DNA of 47,139 nt, taken from contig NZ_JAFCME010000042.1 of assembly GCF_018130065.1 (NCBI RefSeq), positions 1 to 47,139 on the forward strand. The letters run 5' to 3'. This document shows positions 39,175 to 47,139 of the stretch, piece after piece. Numbering within the stretch: position 1 is the stretch's first letter; every line of letters begins with the position of its first letter. A model generated the notes under the pieces. That model was not told where the DNA came from. It did no database searches and was given only the letters and a program-made list of their open reading frames with translations. Position numbers and translations under genes: made by a program. This DNA comes from Bradyrhizobium sp. AUGA SZCCT0158 (GTDB taxonomy: Bacteria; Pseudomonadota; Alphaproteobacteria; Rhizobiales; Xanthobacteraceae).

Positions 39175-40620
39175 TTAGGTGCGCAAGACAGCTTCGATCC
39201 GGCGCGAAATGTTCAAAAGGATCCGATCCTTTGCTAAGGGGGCGTCCAGCTCAAGGCCAATAGGCAGCCCGGCGCGAGACAAGCCAGCAGGAAGGCTGAT
39301 ACCCGGTAGTCCGACACTGCTCGCTGACACGGTGTGGTTCGCCAAAGCGAGGTAGCTGACCTCCTGCCCCGCGATATGGAGCGTCGTCTGCTCCTCGATC
39401 AATGGCGCCGTGCAGGGCGTGGTCGGTTGCAGAATAGCCAGCGCTCCATGTGAGACGAACGCCCTGTTGAGGCGGCGCTGGATTTCCGGTCGGCTCACGT
39501 TCAGCGCCGTCTGATAGTCCTCAGCCGAGGTAGCGGCTGCACCGCCAGGCAGTACGATGTGCCCCCACGTTTGGCGAAGCTGAGGCTTGAGGCTCTCGTA
39601 GATCGCCTCGAACGTGGTCGGAATGTCGTGGCGGCGAAGGAATCCGGAAATCGCGCCCATCGTCTCATAAGCGAAGATGCCCCATGTCGAGGTTTGAATG
39701 AGGGCATTGAAATCGTCGCCGAGGTCTACCTCCACGATCTCGGCGCCCGCGTCTTGCAGCCGCCGAACCACCTCGCGGAAGCGGATCTCGACTTCCGAGT
39801 CTAGCAGATCCAGGAACTGGCGCGGCGCGAAGGCCAGTCGGGCTCCCTTCAGGCCGTAGCCGCGGGCGAAAGACTCTGCTGCCTGTTCACCAGTCACGAC
39901 CTGATCCACCAGAATGCAGTCCTGGACGCTTCGGGCGAATGCGCCCGTCGTGTCAAGCGTGTGGGAGATCGGTGCAACGCCGGTGCGCGGCCAACGCCCG
40001 GTGGTTGGCTTGAATCCTACGACGCCACAAAACGATGCGGGCACCCGGATCGAGCCGACTGTATCCCCACCCAAGGAGGCGGGTACGATTCCGGCTGCGA
40101 CGGATGCGGCGGAGCCGCTTGAGGAGCCGCCTGTTACGCGATCGCGGGCGTGCGGATTCTTCACTTGACCGTAGCGCTCATTGTGGCCGGTCAGTCCGTA
40201 GGACATCTCCACCAGATTGTTCTTGCCGAAGACGATGGCGCCCGCTTCCTTGATTGCACGGACGGCATCGGCGTCTTCCCGTGGAATGAAGTGAGCCAAG
40301 CTATCGAGGCCCAGGCTCGTTGGCAGCCCTTTTGTCAGATAGCTGTCTTTGACCCCCAGTGGGACACCGAGGAGCGGTGCCGCCAAGCCGGCCGCATGCG
40401 CTTTGTCGGCATCCCTCGCGGCCTCGAGCACGGCATCCTCGTTGATAGTCGTGAAGGCATTGAGTTCGGCAAGCGCTCGGGCGTGCTGCAAAAGCGCCGC
40501 GGTGTAGGACTCTGAAGTGATATCGCCGTTCCGAACGGCTGCTGCAGCGTCTCCGAGCCCAAGCGAGGTGAGATCTGTGGTTTCTTGCAATGCAATCTGA
40601 GTGACGCTCGTGGGGTACAT
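39175..40620 (-). CDS. Amidase signature family enzyme
   Basis: The protein has 481 residues, a normal length. The Ser-Ser-Lys triad is visible: Lys91 in PLGVKDSY, the cis-Ser in VTGGSSSGSAASVAAG (166-168), and nucleophile Ser190 in GGDTVGSIRVPASFCGVVG. Family members hydrolyse amides of aliphatic, aryl or indole-acetamide type; substrate is not readable. GAGGA lies 5 bases before ATG 40620. No signal peptide, cytoplasmic. A TetR gene follows and a palindrome-rich region precedes it. Confidence 0.93.
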   Translation of the reverse strand: MYPTSVTQIALQETTDLTSLGLGDAAAAVRNGDITSESYTAALLQHARALAELNAFTTINEDAVLEAARDADKAHAAGLAAPLLGVPLGVKDSYLTKGLPTSLGLDSLAHFIPREDADAVRAIKEAGAIVFGKNNLVEMSYGLTGHNERYGQVKNPHARDRVTGGSSSGSAASVAAGIVPASLGGDTVGSIRVPASFCGVVGFKPTTGRWPRTGVAPISHTLDTTGAFARSVQDCILVDQVVTGEQAAESFARGYGLKGARLAFAPRQFLDLLDSEVEIRFREVVRRLQDAGAEIVEVDLGDDFNALIQTSTWGIFAYETMGAISGFLRRHDIPTTFEAIYESLKPQLRQTWGHIVLPGGAAATSAEDYQTALNVSRPEIQRRLNRAFVSHGALAILQPTTPCTAPLIEEQTTLHIAGQEVSYLALANHTVSASSVGLPGISLPAGLSRAGLPIGLELDAPLAKDRILLNISRRIEAVLRT

Positions 40621-40687
40621 GAAATCCTCGCAAAGGAGCTGATTGCGGCACTCCGCTGTCGCTGAACAGCGACCCAGCTCAATGCCA

Positions 40688-40717
40688 TTACGATGATAAT
40701 ATTACATTACGATCGTA
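40688..40717. promoter_or_regulatory. Candidate TetR operator upstream of amidase
   Basis: TAATATTA (40697-40704) and TACGATCGTA (40708-40717) are perfect palindromes, and ATTACGAT occurs twice (40688-40695 and 40707-40714). The cluster lies about 70-100 bases upstream of the amidase ATG. TetR proteins bind such palindromes; the match to this regulator is inferred. Confidence 0.4.
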
Positions 40718-41318
40718 CTTCAATCGCTGTTTTGCGGCTTTGCCGGACACATGTGCGTGAGGACCGTCGCGACAAATGACCGTGAGCGATGCACTGCTTT
40801 GGAGACACCCCCGATTCGCGCTGCCCCGGCGCTGCTGGCTTCATGCCGTACCGGCGGATCACGTTTGTCAGGCTGAGCAGAGGACCTCTGCTTGGCATCG
40901 ACGGAGGTCCCGCTTGCCCAACAATTGGATCTAAACGCGGATTTGCCGGACAGTCTCGCTGCCGGTTCACTCTAGATGCCCGCTGTGGACGGGCTCCTCG
41001 GGTTTCCTATTCCAGGGTTCATCATTCCGCGAACTGAGCCCTCGACATTGACGTTGCAAATTCGCCGCTTGCAGGATGCGATCGTCCCTCCCAAGGCATC
41101 CACTCCCGCTCGCACACAGCGCGTTCAGTTCAGCCGACGTTCGTCGCCGGCAGATTTTCCTTGATCGGTCGGTGCACACGTCGTGCTCACGCCGCCTTCC
41201 AACTGATTGAAGAGATTGAACAATCTATCCAACCCATTCATGGGGAAGTTTGAGCTGGGGCCAGCCATCGAGAGTTAGCTAGATCAAGCTCCACACATCT
41301 CAGCGGCTGCTTTGCGCC
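40718..41318. other. Region without a convincing gene
   Basis: Short overlapping frames on both strands lack ribosome binding sites and motifs. Probably a mosaic of decayed sequence between the amidase operon and a MITE-like element. Confidence 0.35.
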
Positions 41319-41537
41319 GATATTGTTGAAAAAGTCGAAAATCAAATGACCTCAAAAATCTCGCAAATGCTGACTTTTGGACAACGCCACAGTTGGGATG
41401 GGCCGTAGCGCTGGTACGAACGGCCGTGGTCGTTTTTCTGAGATGCGACGAGGTCCCTCACGTCGTTGCGCACGAAACGCATGAGCGGCTCTAGAAAATT
41501 TCGTCCGCCGTCCCAAAAGGACTTTTTCAACAGTATC
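41319..41537. mobile_element. MITE-like element or IS remnant, 219 bp
   Basis: GATATTGTTGAAAAAGTC (41319-41336) and GACTTTTTCAACAGTATC (41520-41537) are 18-base inverted termini with one mismatch. TGTTGAAAAAGTC ends are known to me from rhizobial insertion sequences. The inside has no transposase. A related half site, GTGTTGAAGAAGTC, occurs near the window end at about 47069. Confidence 0.6.
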
Positions 41538-41640
41538 CGCCAACAGCGGGCATTCGGACAACAGCGCTTTTGACCTTAGCGGACATCAAGGGATCGCCAC
41601 GCTTTACGGCGAGAGGGCGGCACGAGACCGTGAATCGGAG

Positions 41641-43755
41641 CTACACGGTCAATACATCCTCGATTCGGATCGGCGAAGCGCGCACACGTTTGCCGGTCGC
41701 GTGGAAGATGGCGTTGGCGATGGCGGGAGCCATGCCGACGAGCGCGATCTCTCCGAGGCCTTTGACGCCAAGCGCATTGACGTGTGGATCCAGCTCCTCG
41801 ACAAAGTGCGCTTCGAGTTGCGGAATGTCGAGATTCACGGGCAAGAGGTAATCGGCCATGTGGGCGTTGACCGGGCGTCCGTCGCGCGAATCGAGGACCG
41901 TGCGCTCCATCAGCGCCATGCCCATACCGCCGACCATGCCGCCAATGCATTGGCTCCTCGCCAGTCGCGGATTAACGACGCGCCCAATACCATAGGCGCC
42001 GACAGCACGGCGCAGCCGGATTGTGCCGACGTCCGGATCCACAGCCACCTCCGCAAATACGGCTCCAAAGGCGTGCATCGAAAATCGGGCCGCGGCATCG
42101 GGATCGCGTTGAGACGAAGCGATTGCCTCGATGGGTCGGCCGCTTTGGGGGTGCTTTCCGGCTTCCTTTTGCACCGCAAGGCAGGCGGCACGGACCGCAG
42201 AGCCGACCGAGGCCATCGTCCATGAGCCACCATGGGAGGGAGCGGGCGGATAGTCAGATCGTCCCAGGCTGAAGCATACCCGTTCAACAGGCAGTCCTAG
42301 CGTCTCGGCAGCAACCTGCGTCATGGACGTGTAGGTGCCGGGGCCCATGTCGCTTGCCGCCACTTCAACTTCGGCCGTGCCGTCCGCGAGCAGCCGCGCC
42401 CGCGCACTCGCCGGCGCGTGGAAGGCCGGATAGCTCGCCGATGCGACACCCATGCCGACCAGCAGCCGGCCGTCGCGCATCGAACGTGGCTCGGGTGACC
42501 GTCGCGACCAGCCGAAACGTTCGGCGGCGAGGTCATAGCACTTCATGAGGGATCGGCTGGAGAAGGGCCTGTTCTCGCCCTCATCGATCGCCGGCTCGTT
42601 GCGGCGCCGCAGGTCTATCGGATCCATCCCGAGCTTGTACGACAATTCATCCACGGCACATTCGAGCGCGAATACACCGCTGGCCTCGCCAGGACCGCGC
42701 ATATGGTTGGGGGTGCCGATATCGAGTGGCAGCAGCCGGTAGCGGGTCCGCACGTTCGGCGTGGAGTACAGGAAGGTCGTGACTGACGTCAGAGCCTCCA
42801 TGAACTCTTCGTAGCGGCTCGTCTCTCCGGTGCCTTCATGAACAATGCAGGTGAGCTTGCCATCCACTGTGGCTCCGAGGGCCATCCGCTGCAAGGTGCG
42901 GGGGCGATGGCCCGTCATGAAGAACATCTGCTTGCGCGTGAGCACGAGCTTGACGGGGCGCGCCACTTGCCGCGCTGCCATGGCTGCAAGCGTCACGTGC
43001 GGCCACGTCCTGAGCGTCGTGCCGAAGGCGCCTCCGATAAACGGACAGATGACCTGTACGTTTTCGGACGGCAGGCCGAAGACGGCCGCGACCTCGGCCT
43101 GTTCGTTGACGACGAACTGGCTCTTGCTCCACAGCGTCAGCCGATTGCCATTCCAGGCCGCGACGGTGGCATGTGGCTCCATTGGATTGTGGTTCTCGCG
43201 GGCGATTTCGTAGATCTCGTCGACCCTCATTGGCGCGTCCGCGAGAGCGCTGTCGGCACTGCCGCGCGCGGTGTCGGCCGGCAGCCTTGCATCTGGCTGC
43301 TTCCCGGCTTCCGGAACGACTGGCAGGGCTTGTGCATCGGCAGGATCAATGATCGGCCGCTCGGGTGTGTATGAGATATGTAGCGCGGCAGCGCCACGCT
43401 CCGCCTGCTCGATCGTGTCGGCGACGACGACCGCTACCGGTTGTCCATAGAAGCGCACGTGGTCATCCTGCAACACATGCAGCCGCTCCCCCGTGGCCGG
43501 ATCGATGTAGCTCTTATGGGGTGCATATGGCAGGCGTGGCGCATTGCGATGCGTGATGACTGCAATGACGCCCGGCATCTTCTCAACCGGCCCCGTGTCG
43601 ATGCCGGTCACGCGGCCGAGACCGACCGTGGCACCGACGATCACGGCGCAGGCCTGGCCGGGTTGGTTGAAGTCGGCGGCATATCGCGCGACGCCCGTGA
43701 CCTTGGCGCGACCATCCACGCGCGGCAGCGGCTTCCCGATCACGTTCGTTGTCAT
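41641..43755 (-). CDS. paoC: Aldehyde oxidoreductase molybdenum-binding subunit PaoC-like
   Basis: The protein has 704 residues. N-terminal IGKPLPRVDGRAKVTGVARY starts the xanthine-oxidase a/b hammerhead domain; the Mo-binding domains follow, with PFIGGAFGTTLRTWPHVTLA and GVKGLGEIALVGMAP, where Glu669 is the expected catalytic base. It binds molybdopterin-cytosine dinucleotide and oxidises aldehydes. Its ATG overlaps the stop of the FAD subunit (ATGA). It matches E. coli PaoC (YagR) in size and partners. The XdhC-like chaperone gene (paoD) is not found in the remaining sequence. Confidence 0.92.
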   Translation of the reverse strand: MTTNVIGKPLPRVDGRAKVTGVARYAADFNQPGQACAVIVGATVGLGRVTGIDTGPVEKMPGVIAVITHRNAPRLPYAPHKSYIDPATGERLHVLQDDHVRFYGQPVAVVVADTIEQAERGAAALHISYTPERPIIDPADAQALPVVPEAGKQPDARLPADTARGSADSALADAPMRVDEIYEIARENHNPMEPHATVAAWNGNRLTLWSKSQFVVNEQAEVAAVFGLPSENVQVICPFIGGAFGTTLRTWPHVTLAAMAARQVARPVKLVLTRKQMFFMTGHRPRTLQRMALGATVDGKLTCIVHEGTGETSRYEEFMEALTSVTTFLYSTPNVRTRYRLLPLDIGTPNHMRGPGEASGVFALECAVDELSYKLGMDPIDLRRRNEPAIDEGENRPFSSRSLMKCYDLAAERFGWSRRSPEPRSMRDGRLLVGMGVASASYPAFHAPASARARLLADGTAEVEVAASDMGPGTYTSMTQVAAETLGLPVERVCFSLGRSDYPPAPSHGGSWTMASVGSAVRAACLAVQKEAGKHPQSGRPIEAIASSQRDPDAAARFSMHAFGAVFAEVAVDPDVGTIRLRRAVGAYGIGRVVNPRLARSQCIGGMVGGMGMALMERTVLDSRDGRPVNAHMADYLLPVNLDIPQLEAHFVEELDPHVNALGVKGLGEIALVGMAPAIANAIFHATGKRVRASPIRIEDVLTV

Positions 43756-44729
43756 GCGGCTTCTCCCGTCATTTCAAGAGCGCGGACAATGGTTCGGGGC
43801 AGGAGTTCGAGCTTGTAATGATTGCCCGACAGGGGACGGGCTCCTTCGATTGCCAACCGGGCGGCCGTTTCGAACACTTTGCGATCCGGCGTCTTGCCGA
43901 TCAGCGCTTTCTCCACCGCGCCCAGGCGCCACGGCCGCGTGCCCACACCGCCTACAGCGAGCCGCGCCTGGCGGATTACTCCCCCACCAACGTCGAGTGC
44001 GGCGGCCGCGGACACCAGCGCGAACTCATAGGAGGCACGGTCGCGCACCTTGAGATAGCGCGCCCGCCGGCTGTATGGGCTACCAGGGACCCGCACCGTG
44101 AGGATGAGTTCGCCAGGCAGCAGGGTGTGTTCGAGATGGGGCGTATCGCCCGGCAAACGAAACAACTCCTCGACTGGAAAGGAACGCTCGCCCCGCGGTC
44201 CCCTCACCTGCATCGTAGCTTCGAGGGCGACCAGCACCACGGCGATGTCCGAAGGATGGGTTGCGACGCAATGATTGCTGGTACCGAAAATGGCGTGGCC
44301 GGCATTGAGGCCATTGATGGCGGCGCAACCGGAGCCTGGGCTGCGTTTGTTGCAGGATGCATCGAGCATCCGGAAATAGGGGCAGCGCGCACGCTGGAGC
44401 AGGTTGCCGCCGATCGAAGCCATGTTGCGCAACTGCGGCGAGGCGCCCTCAATCAGGCTTTCCGCGACGAGTGGATGCAGGCGTTGTACATCGGGATGAG
44501 CTGCGACATCGGCCATGCGGGCGAGCGCGCCGATCACGAGATCGGAGCCCTCGATGCGAATGTCGGACAGCGGGAGCGTGTTGATGTCGACGAGGTGTTC
44601 CGGCCGCTCCACCTCTTCCCGCATCAGGTCAATCAACGTCGTACCGCCGGCGATAAAACGCCGGCCGGACGACGCGGCGGCGATAGCGCCTTGGATGGAG
44701 GTAGCCTTCTCGATCGTGAATGGAAGCAT
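43752..44729 (-). CDS. paoB: Aldehyde oxidoreductase FAD subunit PaoB-like
   Basis: The protein has 325 residues from ATG 44729, 2 bases after the PaoA stop. RRFIAGGTTLIDLMREEVER and QLRNMASIGGNLLQ are the FAD-binding motifs. It has the PaoB-specific insertion with four Cys: Cys116 (RCPYFR), Cys126 (CNKRSPG), Cys135 (GSGC) and Cys154 (NHCVATHPSD), which in E. coli PaoB bind an extra [4Fe-4S] cluster. A longer frame upstream overlaps PaoA and is not used. Confidence 0.92.
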   Translation of the reverse strand: MLPFTIEKATSIQGAIAAASSGRRFIAGGTTLIDLMREEVERPEHLVDINTLPLSDIRIEGSDLVIGALARMADVAAHPDVQRLHPLVAESLIEGASPQLRNMASIGGNLLQRARCPYFRMLDASCNKRSPGSGCAAINGLNAGHAIFGTSNHCVATHPSDIAVVLVALEATMQVRGPRGERSFPVEELFRLPGDTPHLEHTLLPGELILTVRVPGSPYSRRARYLKVRDRASYEFALVSAAAALDVGGGVIRQARLAVGGVGTRPWRLGAVEKALIGKTPDRKVFETAARLAIEGARPLSGNHYKLELLPRTIVRALEMTGEAA

Positions 44730-44731
44730 GG

Positions 44732-45352
44732 TCAGGCCCTTTTGGCAGCGTCTGCGACCGCGGCGACGATCCCCGGGTAGGCCCCGCAACGGCAGATATT
44801 GCCGCTCATCCAGAACCTGATTTCATCCGGCGTCCCCGCATGACCTTCCGCGATGCAGCCTATTCCCGACATGATCTGTCCAGGGGTGCAGAAGCCGCAC
44901 TGCAAACCATCGTGCTCGACAAATGCAGTCTGAAGCGGATGAAGCTCGCCATTCGCTTCAAGGCCCTCGATCGTCCTGATCTGAGCCCCGTCATGCATCG
45001 CCGCCAATGTCAGGCAGGAGACGACCCGCCTGTCGTTCAGAAGCACCGTGCAGGCGCCGCAGGCGCCCTGGTTGCAGCCTTTCTTCGTGCCGGTGAGGTC
45101 GAGCGTTTCGCGTAGCACATCGAGCAGTGAACGGCGGGGATCCAGGTCAAGCTCATGCGGCTTTCCGTTGACGACCAGGCGGACCCTTCCCGTGGATGCG
45201 GTGGGAGGCCGTTCAGATATGGATTGTGCGGTCGGTGCGGCCGCGAGAGCGGCCACGCCTCCGACCGTAAGCAGGATCGCACGCCGCGATAATCCGCCAC
45301 AGTTTTGTTCGATCTGGACGGCATCGTCGCTGAATGGCTTCTCGCTTTTCAT
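44732..45352 (-). CDS. paoA: Aldehyde oxidoreductase 2Fe-2S subunit PaoA-like, Tat-exported
   Basis: The protein has 206 residues. A twin-arginine signal (LSRRAILLTVGGVAALAAAP, 21-40) indicates export of the folded complex to the periplasm. The plant-type cluster uses Cys93, 98, 101 and 113 (KKGCNQGACGACTVLL), and the second cluster uses Cys152, 155, 187 and 189 (QCGFCTPG; GNICRCGAYPG). First gene of the paoABC operon; the complex detoxifies aldehydes, passing electrons to a periplasmic acceptor. Confidence 0.93.
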   Translation of the reverse strand: MKSEKPFSDDAVQIEQNCGGLSRRAILLTVGGVAALAAAPTAQSISERPPTASTGRVRLVVNGKPHELDLDPRRSLLDVLRETLDLTGTKKGCNQGACGACTVLLNDRRVVSCLTLAAMHDGAQIRTIEGLEANGELHPLQTAFVEHDGLQCGFCTPGQIMSGIGCIAEGHAGTPDEIRFWMSGNICRCGAYPGIVAAVADAAKRA

Positions 45353-45576
45353 GGTCGTCTGCTCGCCTGTTTATGAGGTGATGATCGTTCTCTGATTGCG
45401 ACAGGATGGCCCACAATTCGACGCTCGGAAGCGGATCGGATGGTGCTGCGCGCTGCCGTATCAAGCGCAGCCAGCCTTCGCCTCAGATGAGCATCGTGAG
45501 TTAAGCATTGTGCGACGGCACGTACCGTTCGGATTTTGCGGCGACTATCGCGGTGTTGCGATGAATTGCACCGGCA

Positions 45577-46533
45577 CTACAGAGAGCGTCGGAACCCCGA
45601 GGGGGTCACTCCGACAATCGTACGGAAAGCCGCCGTGAAGGCTGATGGCGTCTCGTAACCGACTGCAAGCGCGACCTGCGTGATACTCAGATCTGAATGG
45701 GTGAGAAGCTCGCGGGCGCGGCACATGCGTTGCGCGGTCAACCATGCATGCGGGGTATGGCCGGTCGACTGCCGAAAAGCCGTGCAGAAGTGAAAGCGGC
45801 TTAGGCCGACGAGAGCGGCGAGTTCATTGAGCCCGATATGCTGTTCGAGATTCTCGCGCATGTACGTCGTAACACGCCGCACCTGCCAGTCAGCAAGGCC
45901 CCCCTTTCTGACGGGAGCAGGCAGGCCGCCAAATGATGAATGCTCCCGGATCAGCCGCGCGCAGAGAAGGTCGATCGCCTGCTCCACGAACAGACGGGAC
46001 GATGCACTGTCCCGCGTCGCCTCGTGACTCAGAATTTCAAGCAGCCCCGCCGCCGCTGGATCGGCAAAAGCGACACGCGGAAGAATTTCGACACGTCCCC
46101 CATTCGCAATCTCGTCGGCGCATGCCTGGAGGCGTTCCTGAGTGAGATAGACGTGCGAGACGACCACCGGGCCAGCAATATTCCAGTAGCCGTCAACGCC
46201 TTTCGGAATGAGAGTGAAAGCTTTCGCGTTGGTTCTGGAAGTCAAACGCTTGTTTTCAATCCGCCAGGATATCTCGTGCTGTCCTTCGTAGCAGCCGACG
46301 GCGACGTGCCCAGCAACGCCCCGCATGTAATCTTCTTGCAACCCGCCATGCGCCCATTTCGAGGTCAGACGCGTATCGCCGTGCAAAACCTCGGGCACCA
46401 GTACCGGTGGCTCGTCCAAGATGCGGGCCATCTCAATAGCGGCATCGGGGCCTGAGTGGTCCGCTCCAGCTCGGCGCACGCCGTGTGGATTCGGCGCAGC
46501 CCTGCTTCGGGAACGGAGCAGCCGCTGGTTCAA
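45577..46533 (-). CDS. AraC family transcriptional regulator
   Basis: The protein has 318 residues from TTG 46533 (GAGGGCG upstream); ATG at codon 35 is an alternative. The C-terminal 100 residues form the double helix-turn-helix: HIGLNELAALVGLSRFHFCT, AFRQSTGHTPHAWLTAQRMC, LSITQVALAVGYETPSAFTA and AFRTIVGVTPSGFRRSL. The N-terminal domain is likely an effector sensor. It lies 224 bases upstream of paoA on the same strand and probably controls the operon; the effector (perhaps an aldehyde) is inferred. Confidence 0.9.
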   Translation of the reverse strand: MNQRLLRSRSRAAPNPHGVRRAGADHSGPDAAIEMARILDEPPVLVPEVLHGDTRLTSKWAHGGLQEDYMRGVAGHVAVGCYEGQHEISWRIENKRLTSRTNAKAFTLIPKGVDGYWNIAGPVVVSHVYLTQERLQACADEIANGGRVEILPRVAFADPAAAGLLEILSHEATRDSASSRLFVEQAIDLLCARLIREHSSFGGLPAPVRKGGLADWQVRRVTTYMRENLEQHIGLNELAALVGLSRFHFCTAFRQSTGHTPHAWLTAQRMCRARELLTHSDLSITQVALAVGYETPSAFTAAFRTIVGVTPSGFRRSL

Positions 46534-47139
46534 ACTGTCGCCCTCCTCGAAGTGCTAAATTGCAATACCAATATGCAAAAAGACCCGGCGATTTGGTAGA
46601 AAAACATCCGCGACCGCTGGTAGGTGCCGTCCGTCGTCTGCCCATTAAATTGGTCAGCACATTGCGGTTCGGCGGCATAAGACCTCATGACGCGGTAGCT
46701 CCCTAGGCTACCCGAGTTTCGAATGACCCGCCGGCTGAATATGCACAGGATTTCGCCGCTCTCGACCCGGCACGGCACCTTATTACCGCCGCGACCGTCT
46801 CCATCTGACGAAGAATCATAAGCACTTTCACGCGGCGCTGGGCCTTTCCTATCTACCAATGACGGGCTTGGCGGACGAGTCAGGCGCACCCCTAGCTTGG
46901 AACGGTGGTGTGCCGGGCTCCTGACCACTTTGCGAACGAGTGCTCATGTTCCGGAATCGATAAATCAAAAGCGAGCCTGCTCGTCGGGCCCACTACCGCC
47001 AAATAGCTACCGTTTCTGGCAGGACTGCCTTAGGACTTTTCGTCGAACGTCCGCTTCGCGTCGATTGTGTTGAAGAAGTCGGCGACCCAAACGATTTGGG
47101 ATGTTGCAAGGAATCAGAGCGCGCGTGAGTTTGTTTGCT
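46534..47139. other. Window end, no gene supported
   Basis: Minus-strand frames at 46530-46928 have no motif or ribosome binding site. Near 47069 the half site GTGTTGAAGAAGTC resembles the ends of the MITE-like element at 41319, so an insertion-sequence fragment may continue beyond the window. Confidence 0.35.

Noticed and set aside
41641..44729. Plus-strand frames opposite the oxidoreductase genes
   Set aside because: Long GC-rich shadow frames such as 43749-44780 are antisense to clearly conserved genes.
46530..46928. Minus-strand frame of 132 residues upstream of the AraC gene
   Set aside because: No ribosome binding site, no motif, low-complexity Ser/Arg text; treated as non-coding.

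Overview
The window looks like accessory DNA from a Bradyrhizobium-type alphaproteobacterium (Hyphomicrobiales). The basis is the GC-rich coding, Shine-Dalgarno leaders, promoters of the EcfG (general stress response) type, and many tiny proteins that I recognise by recollection as Bradyrhizobium-lineage families (DUF2934, DUF6894, DUF1236, DUF3309-like, short zinc ribbons, 25-60 residue membrane proteins). No database search was run. I saw no tRNA, rRNA or CRISPR array.

Layout. Positions 1-9700: an RlpA-like protein, a transglutaminase-like protease, a second RlpA-like barrel and a run of small ORFans, several of them broken. Positions 9700-13600: a phasin-like protein, a GAF-HisKA_2 sensor kinase, a cold-shock protein, a truncated histidine phosphatase and an outer-membrane beta-barrel protein. 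Positions 13600-28600: an ORFan-rich zone with at least a dozen frameshifted or nonsense-mutated small genes, a Ku remnant, an alpha/beta hydrolase, and a duplicated cassette (copies near 23.2-24.2 kb and 27.1-28.0 kb) with a third relative of its first gene at 7.1 kb. Positions 28600-33100: IS1182-type transposase debris, a run of small secreted or membrane proteins behind EcfG-type promoters (29.6-30.9 kb), and remnants of an ATP-dependent DNA ligase and an SRAP/YedK protein. Positions 33300-36600: two convergent sensor kinases, one a PAS-PAS hybrid kinase with a receiver domain. Positions 36900-47139: a frameshifted hydrolase, an IS110-like fragment, a TetR regulator with an amidase, a MITE-like element, and a complete PaoABC-type molybdenum aldehyde oxidoreductase operon downstream of an AraC regulator.

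How it fits together. Clear functional units are the paoABC operon with its AraC neighbour, the amidase with its TetR neighbour, and the EcfG-promoter cluster of stress-type secreted proteins. A HisKA_2 kinase, a class that often feeds the PhyR-NepR-EcfG pathway, lies in the same window. The rest is a mixture of intact micro-genes and a gene graveyard. Lesions concentrate in the small ORFans and in DNA-repair or mobile-element relics, while about 13 kb of long conserved genes carry none. That argues for real decay rather than a uniform assembly-error rate, although several lesions are single-base losses in homopolymers and deserve a raw-read check.
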